64,000 bases of DNA from Candidatus Saccharimonadota bacterium (GCA_030445265.1 JAUCSC010000001.1:186001-250000); one strand, 5' to 3'; numbered from the stretch's first letter, positions 9,217 through 18,465 are shown. The notes: generated by a model from the sequence alone, not told the origin. Numbers and translations: made by a program.

Positions 9217-11388
9217 GTGGACATTATCATTTTAGTCGCGACCTGTGTTATTAATTTTGCTCTTGGCGCGATTATTTTAATGCAGGATCCCAGAAATAAT
9301 TATCTCCGTGCCTTTGCTCTCATAAGTGGTCTGACATGCTTTTGGAGTATCTCGAATTATGTGACTGAACTATCTCTCGCAGATATAGCAGTTAACGGTA
9401 TTGCAAACAACCTCGCATTTATCACCGGCTACTGTGTGATGTTGGCCGCGGTCCTATTTACGTATCTGTTTCCTGTACAGCGCAGAGTAAAAACATACGA
9501 AGTATTTATTATCAGTATAGTCAGCTTAATTGTGATAGCCATGTCATCCACGCCCCTCATCGCTGGTACCGTCACAGAAAATACGGACGGAATCTTACAG
9601 TTCTCGAACGGACCTTGGCTATGGTTATATATCGTTAGCTTTATATCACTCTTAGCTATTATTGCTCGTAATTCGCTTTTCTCAGTCGGGCACCTGCAGA
9701 AAAGCCAGAAAACACAAGCTTGGCTCGTTTTCATGGCATTTTTTACTGGCGGTATGATCGGGCTTCTCTTTAATATCATATTGCCTATATTTATGGAGAG
9801 TTGGCATACCACACGATACGGCCCACCGATAGGATCGCTCGCTCTTGTTGGAATAATTGTATACGCCATATCAAAACACCGGCTTTTTGATATACGACTG
9901 GTCGTTGTCCGCTCAGCAACCTACGTGCTGACTATCGGGACGTTAGCGGCCCTCTACTTCTTGATTGCATATAGCGTTTCATCGCTCCTCTTTAGTCCGG
10001 ACACGCCGTTAGTCTCGCAGAGCCCAGTCAGCATAGGGCTGGCGCTCGTACTGGCTTTATTGTTTCAGCCAATAAAGCGGTTTTTTGATAAATTGACGAA
10101 CAAGGTTTTCTATAGGGATAATTACAGTACCGATGAATTCTTCGCAAGGTTAAATCGGAAACTGTCGTCAACGACTGACTTACGGGGGCTGCTCAAAACA
10201 GTTTCAGCTGAAATAAGTACGACGCTAAAAGCCTCACAAGGTTACTTTTTTATATATACTGCCCATGGCCATTATGTTTCGGTTGGTACAGTCGACCATA
10301 CTCATCTCCCAAAATTAGACGCTATTGAACTGGACAAGTATGTTTCAAAAACTCAGGCCACGATCATTACGTTAGATGCACCGGCTACGCCTCAGCTGGT
10401 ACATAGGATAATGATAAGTCACAAAGCAGAGTTAATCTTACCTCTCGTGATGGATAAGGGAATCCTAGGCTACCTACTGCTCGGAGAACATCGAGTCTCA
10501 AAATTTGTGCAACGTGATATAAAAGTACTGGAAACGATAGCCGACGAACTCGTGATCGCGATTCAGAATGCACTTTCAGTCGAACAAATAAAAGATATTA
10601 ACGCGCATTTGCAGCAGCGTATTGATCATGCGACAAAAGACCTTCGATCGAGTAATGCTCAACTTCGTCGACTTGATGAAGCGAAAGACGAATTTATCAG
10701 CATGGCCTCGCACCAGCTGCGGACACCGCTGACTGGTGTAAAGGGCTACATTAGTATGGTCATGGATGGCGATGCCGGTGAGGTCACTGACTCTCAAAAG
10801 CACCTCCTCAACGAAGCATTCATCAGTAGTGAACGCATGGTGCGTTTAATCAACGATTTCCTCAATGTGTCGCGCCTGCAGACGGGCAAATTTACCTTAG
10901 ATACAAAGCCAACCGATCTTTCAAAGGTGGTGACAGAAGAATTAAATAGCTTGCAGCCAAATGCATCTCCCCGCGGGCTTTCCTTCAATTTTACGCAGCC
11001 TACGACCTTCCCAACGCTTAACTTTGATGAGGCAAAGATACGCCAGGTTATTATGAACTTTGCCGACAATGCCCTCTATTACTCGCGTGAGGATACCATC
11101 ATCGATGTATCACTCGCCATTGAGAATGATGAAGTAATCTTTAAAGTCAAAGATAAGGGCATCGGCGTGCCAAAATCAGAACAAGCCCGACTGTTCAATA
11201 AGTTCTTCCGGGCGACCAATGCGCGCCGGCAGCGCCCTGACGGAACAGGCGTGGGGCTTTTCCTGGCAAAGAAAGTCGTGACCGCTCACCACGGCGATGT
11301 CATCTTCGAGTCCGAAGAAGGAAAAGGGAGCACCTTTGGCTTTCGTATTCCGGTTCATGAGGTGCAGCTCGCGGGAGAGAGCGAGTGA
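9217..11388 (+). CDS. Membrane sensor histidine kinase (multi-TM N-terminus, GAF-like, HisKA/HATPase)
   Basis: N-terminal TM helices; FISMASHQLRTPLTGVKGYISMVMDGD; GTGVGLFLAKKVV; GTG start. Confidence 0.93.
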   Translation: MDIIILVATCVINFALGAIILMQDPRNNYLRAFALISGLTCFWSISNYVTELSLADIAVNGIANNLAFITGYCVMLAAVLFTYLFPVQRRVKTYEVFIISIVSLIVIAMSSTPLIAGTVTENTDGILQFSNGPWLWLYIVSFISLLAIIARNSLFSVGHLQKSQKTQAWLVFMAFFTGGMIGLLFNIILPIFMESWHTTRYGPPIGSLALVGIIVYAISKHRLFDIRLVVVRSATYVLTIGTLAALYFLIAYSVSSLLFSPDTPLVSQSPVSIGLALVLALLFQPIKRFFDKLTNKVFYRDNYSTDEFFARLNRKLSSTTDLRGLLKTVSAEISTTLKASQGYFFIYTAHGHYVSVGTVDHTHLPKLDAIELDKYVSKTQATIITLDAPATPQLVHRIMISHKAELILPLVMDKGILGYLLLGEHRVSKFVQRDIKVLETIADELVIAIQNALSVEQIKDINAHLQQRIDHATKDLRSSNAQLRRLDEAKDEFISMASHQLRTPLTGVKGYISMVMDGDAGEVTDSQKHLLNEAFISSERMVRLINDFLNVSRLQTGKFTLDTKPTDLSKVVTEELNSLQPNASPRGLSFNFTQPTTFPTLNFDEAKIRQVIMNFADNALYYSREDTIIDVSLAIENDEVIFKVKDKGIGVPKSEQARLFNKFFRATNARRQRPDGTGVGLFLAKKVVTAHHGDVIFESEEGKGSTFGFRIPVHEVQLAGESE

Positions 11389-13649
11389 TGGAATACTTAA
11401 ATTCTATTGCAAGTTACCTGCCGCTCGTTGGAGGAATCTTCCTGCTGCTTCTGGCTATTGCCATCCTAGCCAGTGGAAAGTTTGACCGATACCGAGCACA
11501 TTTTAGCTATTTCATTGCGGCAACCGCAGTATGGTCCGGCGTCATCAGCTTCTTTATGATGTCGAATAACGAAATGGTAGCCCATGGTTTGATCGTCACG
11601 TATTACGTCGCCGCCTTGGTGGTTGGTTATGGTATGTTGCTGTTCGCACGAAGTATACCGGTCAAAGACGGTAAGAGACGCCGCTATACATTCCTCATGG
11701 ACTTCCTGCTTAGTCTTCCTGCTACATTAACGACCATTTGGATCGTTTTTACCGATGGATTTATTAATAAGCTGCTCGTGACAGAAGAAGCAAATCTGGT
11801 TGAGCTGTCGTTGCCGCTCTATCTCTTTTACTGCGCAGTTTTCGGGGGATATGTCATCGCTGCGATGTATATCATGCGGTCGAAGTACCGCGCGGCGCAG
11901 CGCTCGAGTACGAGACTTTTGCGACAGCGTCTCCGGCTGGTGGCTGGGGCGATTATCTTTGGTATGTCGTTCGCCGCTGTCTTCAACTTGATATTACCAG
12001 TCCTGGGTATATATAAATTTATCTGGATCGGGCCGCTGGGCATTATTCCATCGGTCATAGCCTTTTGGTATGCCATCATTCGGCATGGCCTGTTTGATGT
12101 ACGGCTGATTCTTTCCCGAACCATTACCCATTTCTTCCTCCTCACCAGCTTGATCGGTATTTATGCTGTCCTCGTCTATGCAATCGGCCATTTCATTATC
12201 AATGACTCGCAACCAGTCATCGTACGAGAATCAGTCAATATTATTAGTGCCGTGATCTTAGCCTTTAGCTTCAAGCCACTACAAAAGCTTTTTGATCGAC
12301 TGACGTTCCGTCTTTTCTTTCGGCATGACTACTCAGTAACAGCCGTCCAGCAGGTAATAAATAAGATCGTGGCAGAAGAGACGAGCCTCGAGAAGCTAAA
12401 TCGACGCACGCTCGATATTCTCCAGGCGGTACTAAACCCGCTCTATATTCGGCTTTTCGTGTTCCGCGAAGACAAGACCTACGAGTATCACCATGGCATG
12501 GCGCGACTCAAACATAATGTCAAAGAAAGCCAGGTCCATTTCGCTCAGCTGGTTGCCGTCCATGACAAAGTGTTGTTTACGCAAGATGATTTTATCGAAA
12601 CGATCGATAGCGATAAGGCCCTGATATCGATGGCCCATGAAGGCGATGTCGATGTTGCTTTGCAGCTGAAGGTACAGGGTGAACGGGTTGGCCTGCTGCT
12701 GCTTGGTACGAAGCGAAATCTTGCGGCCTACACTAAGCAGGACTATCGCTTGCTCACCTTGACCGGAGAAGAAATTGCCCTGGCTATCCAAAACGCAATG
12801 CGGCTCGGGCAAATCGAAGACCTCAATCAGAACCTTCAGCACCGTATCGTTGAAGCAACGAAGGAACTTCGTTCATCCAACCGTAGCCTCAAGGCGCTGG
12901 ACGACACTAAAGACGAATTCATCAGTATGGCGTCGCACCAGCTTCGAACGCCGCTGACGAGTGTCAAGGGGTACCTCAGCATGGTACTTGATGGTGACCT
13001 TGGAGTAATCTCGCCGTCGCAGAAACAAGTGCTGACGGAAGCATTTACGAGTAGTGAGCGGATGGTGCATTTGATCAACGACTTCTTGAATGTTTCACGT
13101 CTGCAAACGGGCAAGTTTATGATCGATCAAAGTGAGGTAAATCTCGCAAAAATGCTCCAGCAGGAAGTCGAAGGACTTCATACCTTCGCTGGTTCCCGCC
13201 AGATTAAACTGGAATACCATAAGCCAGCCACCTTCCCCCTTCTCATGATTGACGAAGGCAAGCTCCGACAGGTCGTGATGAACTTTATTGATAATGCCGT
13301 CTATTACTCACTGCCCGGAGGCACAATCCAGATAGAGCTGAAGATCAACCGCGGCAGGGCCATTGTGACGATCAGGGATCATGGTATCGGCGTGCCAAAA
13401 GCTGAGCAAGATCAGCTTTTCAGCAAGTTCTTCCGCGCGACCAATGCCCGTCGGCAGCGTCCAGACGGCACGGGTGTCGGACTGTTCCTCGCCAAGAAGG
13501 TTATAATGGCGCATCACGGCGACGTCGTGTTCTCTTCGGAAGAAGGCAAGGGGAGTGTCTTTGGCTTTAGCTTACCAATCGAGGAATTACGCACCAGAAA
13601 TGATGCTGATAAACTCGATAATCAGCCAGACGATAACGCTAAGCACTAG
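11385..13649 (+). CDS. Membrane sensor histidine kinase, tandem paralogue of the preceding gene
   Basis: FISMASHQLRTPLTSVKGYLSMVLDGD; GTGVGLFLAKKVI; same architecture; overlaps upstream stop. Confidence 0.93.
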   Translation: MMEYLNSIASYLPLVGGIFLLLLAIAILASGKFDRYRAHFSYFIAATAVWSGVISFFMMSNNEMVAHGLIVTYYVAALVVGYGMLLFARSIPVKDGKRRRYTFLMDFLLSLPATLTTIWIVFTDGFINKLLVTEEANLVELSLPLYLFYCAVFGGYVIAAMYIMRSKYRAAQRSSTRLLRQRLRLVAGAIIFGMSFAAVFNLILPVLGIYKFIWIGPLGIIPSVIAFWYAIIRHGLFDVRLILSRTITHFFLLTSLIGIYAVLVYAIGHFIINDSQPVIVRESVNIISAVILAFSFKPLQKLFDRLTFRLFFRHDYSVTAVQQVINKIVAEETSLEKLNRRTLDILQAVLNPLYIRLFVFREDKTYEYHHGMARLKHNVKESQVHFAQLVAVHDKVLFTQDDFIETIDSDKALISMAHEGDVDVALQLKVQGERVGLLLLGTKRNLAAYTKQDYRLLTLTGEEIALAIQNAMRLGQIEDLNQNLQHRIVEATKELRSSNRSLKALDDTKDEFISMASHQLRTPLTSVKGYLSMVLDGDLGVISPSQKQVLTEAFTSSERMVHLINDFLNVSRLQTGKFMIDQSEVNLAKMLQQEVEGLHTFAGSRQIKLEYHKPATFPLLMIDEGKLRQVVMNFIDNAVYYSLPGGTIQIELKINRGRAIVTIRDHGIGVPKAEQDQLFSKFFRATNARRQRPDGTGVGLFLAKKVIMAHHGDVVFSSEEGKGSVFGFSLPIEELRTRNDADKLDNQPDDNAKH

Positions 13650-13808
13650 TACAGCGATGCCGACTGGCTTCGCAATTCGTTTTCGCTCAAACCACCATTG
13701 ACCGAGCGAGCTGCGATTTGCAGCCGAGATGTGCGTCACGGTCGGACGGAGCTTAGCCGCCCCGGCCCCGCTGTACTGCTTGTTGCGCTTCTTCTTGTGT
13801 TTCGCCAT
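13587..13808 (-). CDS. Small single-TM protein
   Basis: Basic N-terminus and C-terminal TM helix; convergent overlap with the kinase gene end. Confidence 0.55.
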   Translation of the reverse strand: MAKHKKKRNKQYSGAGAAKLRPTVTHISAANRSSLGQWWFERKRIAKPVGIAVLVLSVIVWLIIEFISIISGA

Positions 13809-13825
13809 AACTACTTTCAGTATAA

Positions 13826-13860
13826 CAAAAACAGCCCCTGATTAAATCAGGGGCTGAATT
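13826..13860 (-). terminator. Intrinsic terminator of the LPXTG-protein gene
   Basis: CAGCCCCTGAT-TAA-ATCAGGGGCTG perfect 11-bp stem; T-tract on the minus strand. Confidence 0.88.
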
Positions 13861-13899
13861 TATGGTCTGAATCGCTTCAGAAAAGGAGCGGTCAGACTC

Positions 13900-15234
13900 T
13901 TAGCGGCCCATCAGAGCACGGCGGCTCGTGATGTAGTAACCGAGGCTTGCAACAATCGATCCTGCACCGAGGAAGCTGAGGACGGCTTCACCTGCACCAG
14001 TCGTTGGAAGTTCTGAAGGTGTTTCAGTCTTCACTGGAGTGGTAGGCTTTGTAGGTGTTGTAGGGGTCGTTGGAGTGACAGGTGTTTCCTTACAGTAAGG
14101 GCTGTTCTTCGGGAGGTTTTCCTTACCCTTGACAGCACATTTCTCGACTGGGGTCTCACACTTTTTCGTCACGACAATTTCAGCGGTGTCTTCTTTTGAA
14201 CCGACACCGGTCGTTGCTTTAGCAGTGTTAACCAACTTGTTCGTGCCACAGGCAGCGAGTTTGTCGTTAGCAGCTACTTGAGCAGTGAACTTAAGGTAGG
14301 CATCACCACCACCGAGGAATCCACCAATGTTCATACCGCCAGCAGTAATGCCGTCAGCAGTTTGCTTGGTGCCTGCAGAGTTGTGGAGGTAAGTACTACC
14401 AGCAACATATGTCATGCCAGTAGGAAGTACGTCTTTGATCACAACGTCTTTAAGCTGTGCACCACCAGTGTTCTTAAAGTAGATTTGGTAATCAACCTTT
14501 GAACCAGGAGTGGTAGTGACGCTTTCTTTGAAGGTCTTATCTGTTGAACCGTTAAGGCGTACAGTCTTCTGAACGTCAAAGTCAGATGTTAACGCTTTGA
14601 CCTTGAAGGTAACAAAGCCATCATACTTGAAACAGCCAGGAATCTTACCGTCAAGCTTGTCGTATCCGAGCTTTGCACCAGTACTAACGACGCTGTCACC
14701 GAGGGGTGTACCACTCGTGAAAACCTTATTGGTGTACTGGGCAGAACCTTCGAGGTAGTCGAGCTGGAAGTTTGAGGTGCTGTTGAAGACAGCTTGGTCC
14801 CAAACTTGCTTTGGGTCTGCATTACTTGACGCTAGGTAGCCATCAACCTGGATACGCTTTGCGCTTTGTGATGGAACGTTGAACTTTGCTGTGACGTCTT
14901 CGGCAACAAGGTTCAGGTTTGCTGAGGCGTTGTTGTGGACGTACATACGGACGTAGTATTCTTTACCGTTCTGAACGGTAATATCATCTGTCCAGCCGCC
15001 AGCATTGGTGTTGGCAGCATCTTTGATGGTAACGAAGTTTCGTTCGTCGCCGTAGTTAGGGTTGTTTGTGATTGAGTTGAACGTGACCTTTGTAGCCGGG
15101 TGTTCAATGGTATAGGTATCGCGACTTGGTCCCCAAGCAAAAACAGCTGCAGGTACGATGATTGCGGCAGCAACCATGGCAACAACGGCGTTAAGCTTTG
15201 GAGCACGTCGCAAAAGTGACGTTACTGTCTTCAT
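13900..15234 (-). CDS. Secreted surface protein with DUF11-like repeat and LPXTG-type sorting signal
   Basis: N-terminal signal/TM; GSKVDYQIYFKNTGGAQLKDVVIKDVLPTGMTYVAGS; C-term ELPTTGAGEAVLSFLGAGSIVASLGYYITSRRALMGR; SD AAGGAGAA. Confidence 0.85.
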   Translation of the reverse strand: MKTVTSLLRRAPKLNAVVAMVAAAIIVPAAVFAWGPSRDTYTIEHPATKVTFNSITNNPNYGDERNFVTIKDAANTNAGGWTDDITVQNGKEYYVRMYVHNNASANLNLVAEDVTAKFNVPSQSAKRIQVDGYLASSNADPKQVWDQAVFNSTSNFQLDYLEGSAQYTNKVFTSGTPLGDSVVSTGAKLGYDKLDGKIPGCFKYDGFVTFKVKALTSDFDVQKTVRLNGSTDKTFKESVTTTPGSKVDYQIYFKNTGGAQLKDVVIKDVLPTGMTYVAGSTYLHNSAGTKQTADGITAGGMNIGGFLGGGDAYLKFTAQVAANDKLAACGTNKLVNTAKATTGVGSKEDTAEIVVTKKCETPVEKCAVKGKENLPKNSPYCKETPVTPTTPTTPTKPTTPVKTETPSELPTTGAGEAVLSFLGAGSIVASLGYYITSRRALMGR

Positions 15235-15320
15235 GACAATTCTCCTTTTGATTCATCTCGCAGATAGAATCAATTACTTATTTAATTAATACGATTGTTG
15301 AAGCCGATTTTTTAACCGCC

Positions 15321-15353
15321 GACAAATCAGATCATTACAACAGGTGCATGTCC
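15321..15353 (+). repeat. Left copy of imperfect inverted repeat flanking two GC-rich genes
   Basis: GACAAATCAGATCATTACAACAGGTGCATGTCC; matches reverse complement of 17764-17792 with one mismatch and a 4-nt indel. Confidence 0.8.
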
Positions 15354-15466
15354 GAGTAGTAATCCATAAAGGATCAGGACTCATACGTACCGCCTCGAAC
15401 CGTGAACACAAATGTGCTCAAACAGGAGAAGGTAATAACTTTGCTACATCATTGTGATGAACCGAG

Positions 15467-15501
15467 CGAGAGGGGTGGCGGTGAAGCCACCCCTCTCTGG
15501 G
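15467..15501. other. Strong GC-rich hairpin at the 3' end of the 15513-16583 gene
   Basis: GAGAGGGGTGGC...GCCACCCCTCTC stem; no clear T-tract, so atypical as a terminator. Confidence 0.6.
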
Positions 15502-15512
15502 GAGATCAGGTA

Positions 15513-16583
15513 CTACCAGCCTTGGTCCACCGGAGTGGACTCGGTCTGTTCCTGATTCTCGGTCACTGTGCCCGCACCGGACTCGTCGGACTCCTGTACG
15601 GATTCCTCGTGAGACTGCTCGGTCTGCTGGTTCTGCTGCTGGGCAGCTTCTTCAGCCTTCTGAGCATCCTGTTGAGGATCCTGCTGGTAGCCCTTCGAAT
15701 CGGTCGCGCCGTCGTTGGTGTTGACGGAGTGTTGCGGGTTGGGCTCGTCCTTGATCCAGTCGGGAACCGCGGGGTTCTGCGACGTGCTCTCGGACGGCTT
15801 CTTCGGGACGGTCGTCGGTGTGGGCGTGGGCGTCGGCTTCGGCTGTTCCGTCGTCTTGGTAGGCGTCGGAGTAGGCGTGGGCTTCGGCTTGCAGTCCTCC
15901 TGGCACTCGGCCTTCGGAACGTCCGGTACCGGCTTGATCCAGTTGTTCTGTGCGCCGCAGTCCAGGCGCAGCTTGACGACCTTGCCTTCGAGGTGTGTGA
16001 ACACCACGTTGGTTCCGTCGTGAAGCGTCTTGCCCTGCTTGGTGAGAACACCGCCGTGATCATCGGATTCCATGTACAGCGTCGGCGTGCCGGCGGGGAC
16101 ATCTTCGATGGTCACGGTTGAGGCGTCCTCGAAGGACTCCATCTCCTTGACAACCGAACCCCAGAGGGCACGGTCATCGATCAGCTCCTTGGTGAAGGCG
16201 TCGATCTCGGAGTAGGCGACCTTGCGATCGGTCAGTCCGGCAGCCGACCAGTCCGCGTAGTGCGCGGCGGTCAGAGCCGGATCGGCCTTGCCGTCCTCAC
16301 CACACGAGCGGCGCTCGTGCAGTTCGGCACGGATCTCGTCCGCGTCTTCCGACTTGATTGCTGGCCCGAAGGCCAGCGGTGAGTCCTTGTCCCCGTGAAG
16401 GGAGTAGAAGTACACCTTGCAGTCTTCGGAGGTGGACGATCCGCCGTCACCGGTGGTGTCGTCATCGGCGTTGGCGTTGCCGCTTGTGCCGATGGCGACT
16501 GACGTGAGGCCCACGCCAGCGACTACGACTGCTGCTGCGAGCAGGAGCAGTCCGCTAGCCGTTCTTTTTCTTCCGATGGCCAT
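15513..16583 (-). CDS. GC-rich secreted/anchored protein with Pro-Thr repeats and Q/E-rich C-terminus, unknown family
   Basis: SD AGGAAGGAGG upstream; N-terminal hydrophobic signal segment; KPTPTPTPTKTTEQPKPTPTPTPT; strong G/C third-position bias. Confidence 0.8.
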   Translation of the reverse strand: MAIGRKRTASGLLLLAAAVVVAGVGLTSVAIGTSGNANADDDTTGDGGSSTSEDCKVYFYSLHGDKDSPLAFGPAIKSEDADEIRAELHERRSCGEDGKADPALTAAHYADWSAAGLTDRKVAYSEIDAFTKELIDDRALWGSVVKEMESFEDASTVTIEDVPAGTPTLYMESDDHGGVLTKQGKTLHDGTNVVFTHLEGKVVKLRLDCGAQNNWIKPVPDVPKAECQEDCKPKPTPTPTPTKTTEQPKPTPTPTPTTVPKKPSESTSQNPAVPDWIKDEPNPQHSVNTNDGATDSKGYQQDPQQDAQKAEEAAQQQNQQTEQSHEESVQESDESGAGTVTENQEQTESTPVDQGW

Positions 16584-16598
16584 GTGGCCACCTCCTTC

Positions 16599-17576
16599 CT
16601 AGGACGTCCGGCGAGCTTGAGAGCTCACCGGGGTAGGGGTGGTCGCAACCGGCGTCGATGACGCCTGCTGCGGGAGAGGCCTGGTAGGGGCTTCGTCCGA
16701 TGTAGTAGTCGCCGACGTTGCTTCGGTCTGCTTCCGCGGTACGAAGAGTACCAGGAGAGCGGCCGTGACGAGGAAGGCGACGACGCTGAGCCAGAGGGAG
16801 ACCCACGCAGGATCATCGTGGAGCGAGATGTTGATGCTCGTTCCCGGGATCTTGAGCGTGGAGTCGGGCAGTCTGACGACCAGACGAACGAAGATGTAGA
16901 CCAGTACTCCGATGAGTAGGGCGATGGCCCATACCCACCAGGGCGGCGGAGAATCCGTCGTCGTGGTGCGCTGAACTCGCTTGATGCCCGTTTCGACCTT
17001 CTGCAGCCGAACTTCGTGGTCCAGGACCATGGGCCTGATCTCGGTCATCTGTTGTTCGAGAGTCGAAACCCTCTGCTGCAGTTCGCCCGAGAAGGCCTCC
17101 ATTTCACTGCCAACTTGGCGGATCGTGGCGGCGGCTTCCGCCTTCTTCACCGGGTCGGTAGTGCCGTTGTAGGCATCACCGGCGATGAGGAACTCCCTAC
17201 GGAGCTCCTCGAGACGCGCCTTGGCCGTGGTGGCCGCGGACTGGTCTTCGTCGCTGGGGAGGAAGATGGTCGTGCCGGCTGCTTCGCGCTCGAGGCGGTT
17301 GGCCTCGAGGTTCGTGAGCTCGTTGATCAGCGCGGTGGAGGCCTTGAGGAACGCGGCGAACCGCGCGGCTTCGAGGTTGACTCCCTCCTTGCTGTTCGGG
17401 CGAACGTCCTTGCGGGGTTCGCTGGGCAGCACCGGTGGCGTTGAGGGCGTGGTGGTCGCAGGTGTCTGCGGCCTTCTTGTCCTCTGCCTCGACTTGGCGG
17501 GCTGAACCGGTAGTGCTACCGATCCTTGCCGCGTCGTCGTTTCCGTCTTTTTCGTATCAGTGACTGTGGTGGACAT
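16599..17576 (-). CDS. GC-rich two-TM protein with coiled-coil segment, unknown family
   Basis: SD GGAGGAAGG upstream; TM segments WWVWAIALLIGVLVYIFVRLVV and WVSLWLSVVAFLVTAALLVLFV; GC3-rich. Confidence 0.8.
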   Translation of the reverse strand: MSTTVTDTKKTETTTRQGSVALPVQPAKSRQRTRRPQTPATTTPSTPPVLPSEPRKDVRPNSKEGVNLEAARFAAFLKASTALINELTNLEANRLEREAAGTTIFLPSDEDQSAATTAKARLEELRREFLIAGDAYNGTTDPVKKAEAAATIRQVGSEMEAFSGELQQRVSTLEQQMTEIRPMVLDHEVRLQKVETGIKRVQRTTTTDSPPPWWVWAIALLIGVLVYIFVRLVVRLPDSTLKIPGTSINISLHDDPAWVSLWLSVVAFLVTAALLVLFVPRKQTEATSATTTSDEAPTRPLPQQASSTPVATTPTPVSSQARRTS

Positions 17577-17763
17577 TGACTTTTCCTTCCTCCGAGGGAG
17601 TGTTGCGATAGCGGATGCTATGGATAACTGTCCCGCGGGTCGGGATCAGTAACTCGGTTAACCACCCTTGTTATATCTTGATTAACCAGGTTACTGATCT
17701 CGCGGAAAAGTGAATGTCTCGTGTGTAGCAAAGTGCGTGTAGACGTGCTAAAAGAGCACATCA

Positions 17764-17792
17764 GGACATGCACTGTAATGATCTGACTTGTC
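17764..17792 (-). repeat. Right copy of imperfect inverted repeat
   Basis: Minus strand reads GACAAGTCAGATCATTACAGTGCATGTCC. Confidence 0.8.
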
Positions 17793-17843
17793 AATGCACC
17801 TCTCTCGAATGGGGTCCTCACACCACGTCCGATTGATAGTATT

Positions 17844-17872
17844 AATGTATCACAAAAGTGCTAAAAAGTCAA
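17844..17872 (-). promoter_or_regulatory. Sigma70-type promoter of the 17576->15513 operon
   Basis: Minus strand TTGACT-17 nt-TACATT. Confidence 0.7.
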
Positions 17873-17969
17873 TACTTTACATCATATAGCAACCAAAACC
17901 ACAAGCGCTTTCTAACAACCACCAGATATAGCGTTATAAACGTGCCGACACCCCTATATTGTCATAAAT

Positions 17970-17998
17970 TTGACATGAATGCCGATAAGGTATATATT
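17970..17998 (+). promoter_or_regulatory. Sigma70-type promoter of GC-rich gene 18060-18401
   Basis: TTGACA (17970-17975), 17-nt spacer, TATATT (17993-17998). Confidence 0.75.
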
Positions 17999-18059
17999 CC
18001 ACAGTTATTGCAGCCAGGAACGGGTCTTGGATAACTGCAACTGCGAAAGGGGGAGTGAC

Positions 18060-18401
18060 TTGTCAAAGTCACTCGACAAAGAAGTGTTCGAGATCGACCC
18101 CACCATGACGGTGTGGTTCGACCGCGAGCGCATCATACTCGGCTACGAAGCCGAGGAACTGCACAAGAGGGACGCTCAGCAGGCGCTCCTGGAGGAGACC
18201 TGCGACAAGCTCGGTGGTGAGAAGGTACCCGACCTGCTCATCTACCTGCTCGAGCAGAAGGTGTCGATCCAGCACGTGATCGCGCCGATCAAGCGGTACA
18301 ACGGCTACGTCTACCGGGTGTCACTCCTCTTCTGCATGAAGCGGCTCAAGGTCACGACGCCGGCCACTGTGGCCGCGTTCCTGACTCCTGCGGGAGTCTA
18401 G
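18060..18401 (+). CDS. GC-rich small protein, unknown family; probable TTG start
   Basis: In frame with ORF 17979-18401, but the promoter lies at 17970-17998 and SD GGGGGAG precedes TTG at 18060; product MSKSLDKEVFEIDPTMTVWFDRERIILGYEAEE... Confidence 0.72.
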   Translation: MSKSLDKEVFEIDPTMTVWFDRERIILGYEAEELHKRDAQQALLEETCDKLGGEKVPDLLIYLLEQKVSIQHVIAPIKRYNGYVYRVSLLFCMKRLKVTTPATVAAFLTPAGV

Positions 18402-18418
18402 ACCAGCCCACGATCAAA

Positions 18419-18465
18419 GGTGGGGCGAGACAAGTTGAAGCTTCGGCCTCCTCTCTCGCCCCACC
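18419..18465 (+). other. 12-bp GC-rich hairpin after the 18060-18401 gene
   Basis: GGTGGGGCGAGA...TCTCGCCCCACC perfect inverted repeat. Confidence 0.7.

Noticed and set aside
15850-15910. Short tandem PTPTPT coding repeats as a possible CRISPR or satellite
   Set aside because: They are in-frame Pro-Thr codons of the secreted protein; no CRISPR-like repeat-spacer pattern exists anywhere in the window.
15563-16102. Minus-strand 179-aa Arg/Pro-rich ORF
   Set aside because: Alternative frame of the same GC-rich gene; long open frames are expected in GC-rich DNA.
15402-16121. Plus-strand 239-aa ORF across the GC-rich gene
   Set aside because: Antisense shadow of the GC-rich 15513-16583 gene; the minus-strand gene has a strong SD, signal sequence and codon bias.
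17016-17444. Plus-strand 142-aa ORF
   Set aside because: Antisense to the 16599-17576 gene with no SD or promoter.
17979-18059. Upstream ATG extension of the 18060-18401 gene
   Set aside because: The ATG at 17979 falls within the promoter (between -35 and -10) and the extension lacks the GC3 bias.
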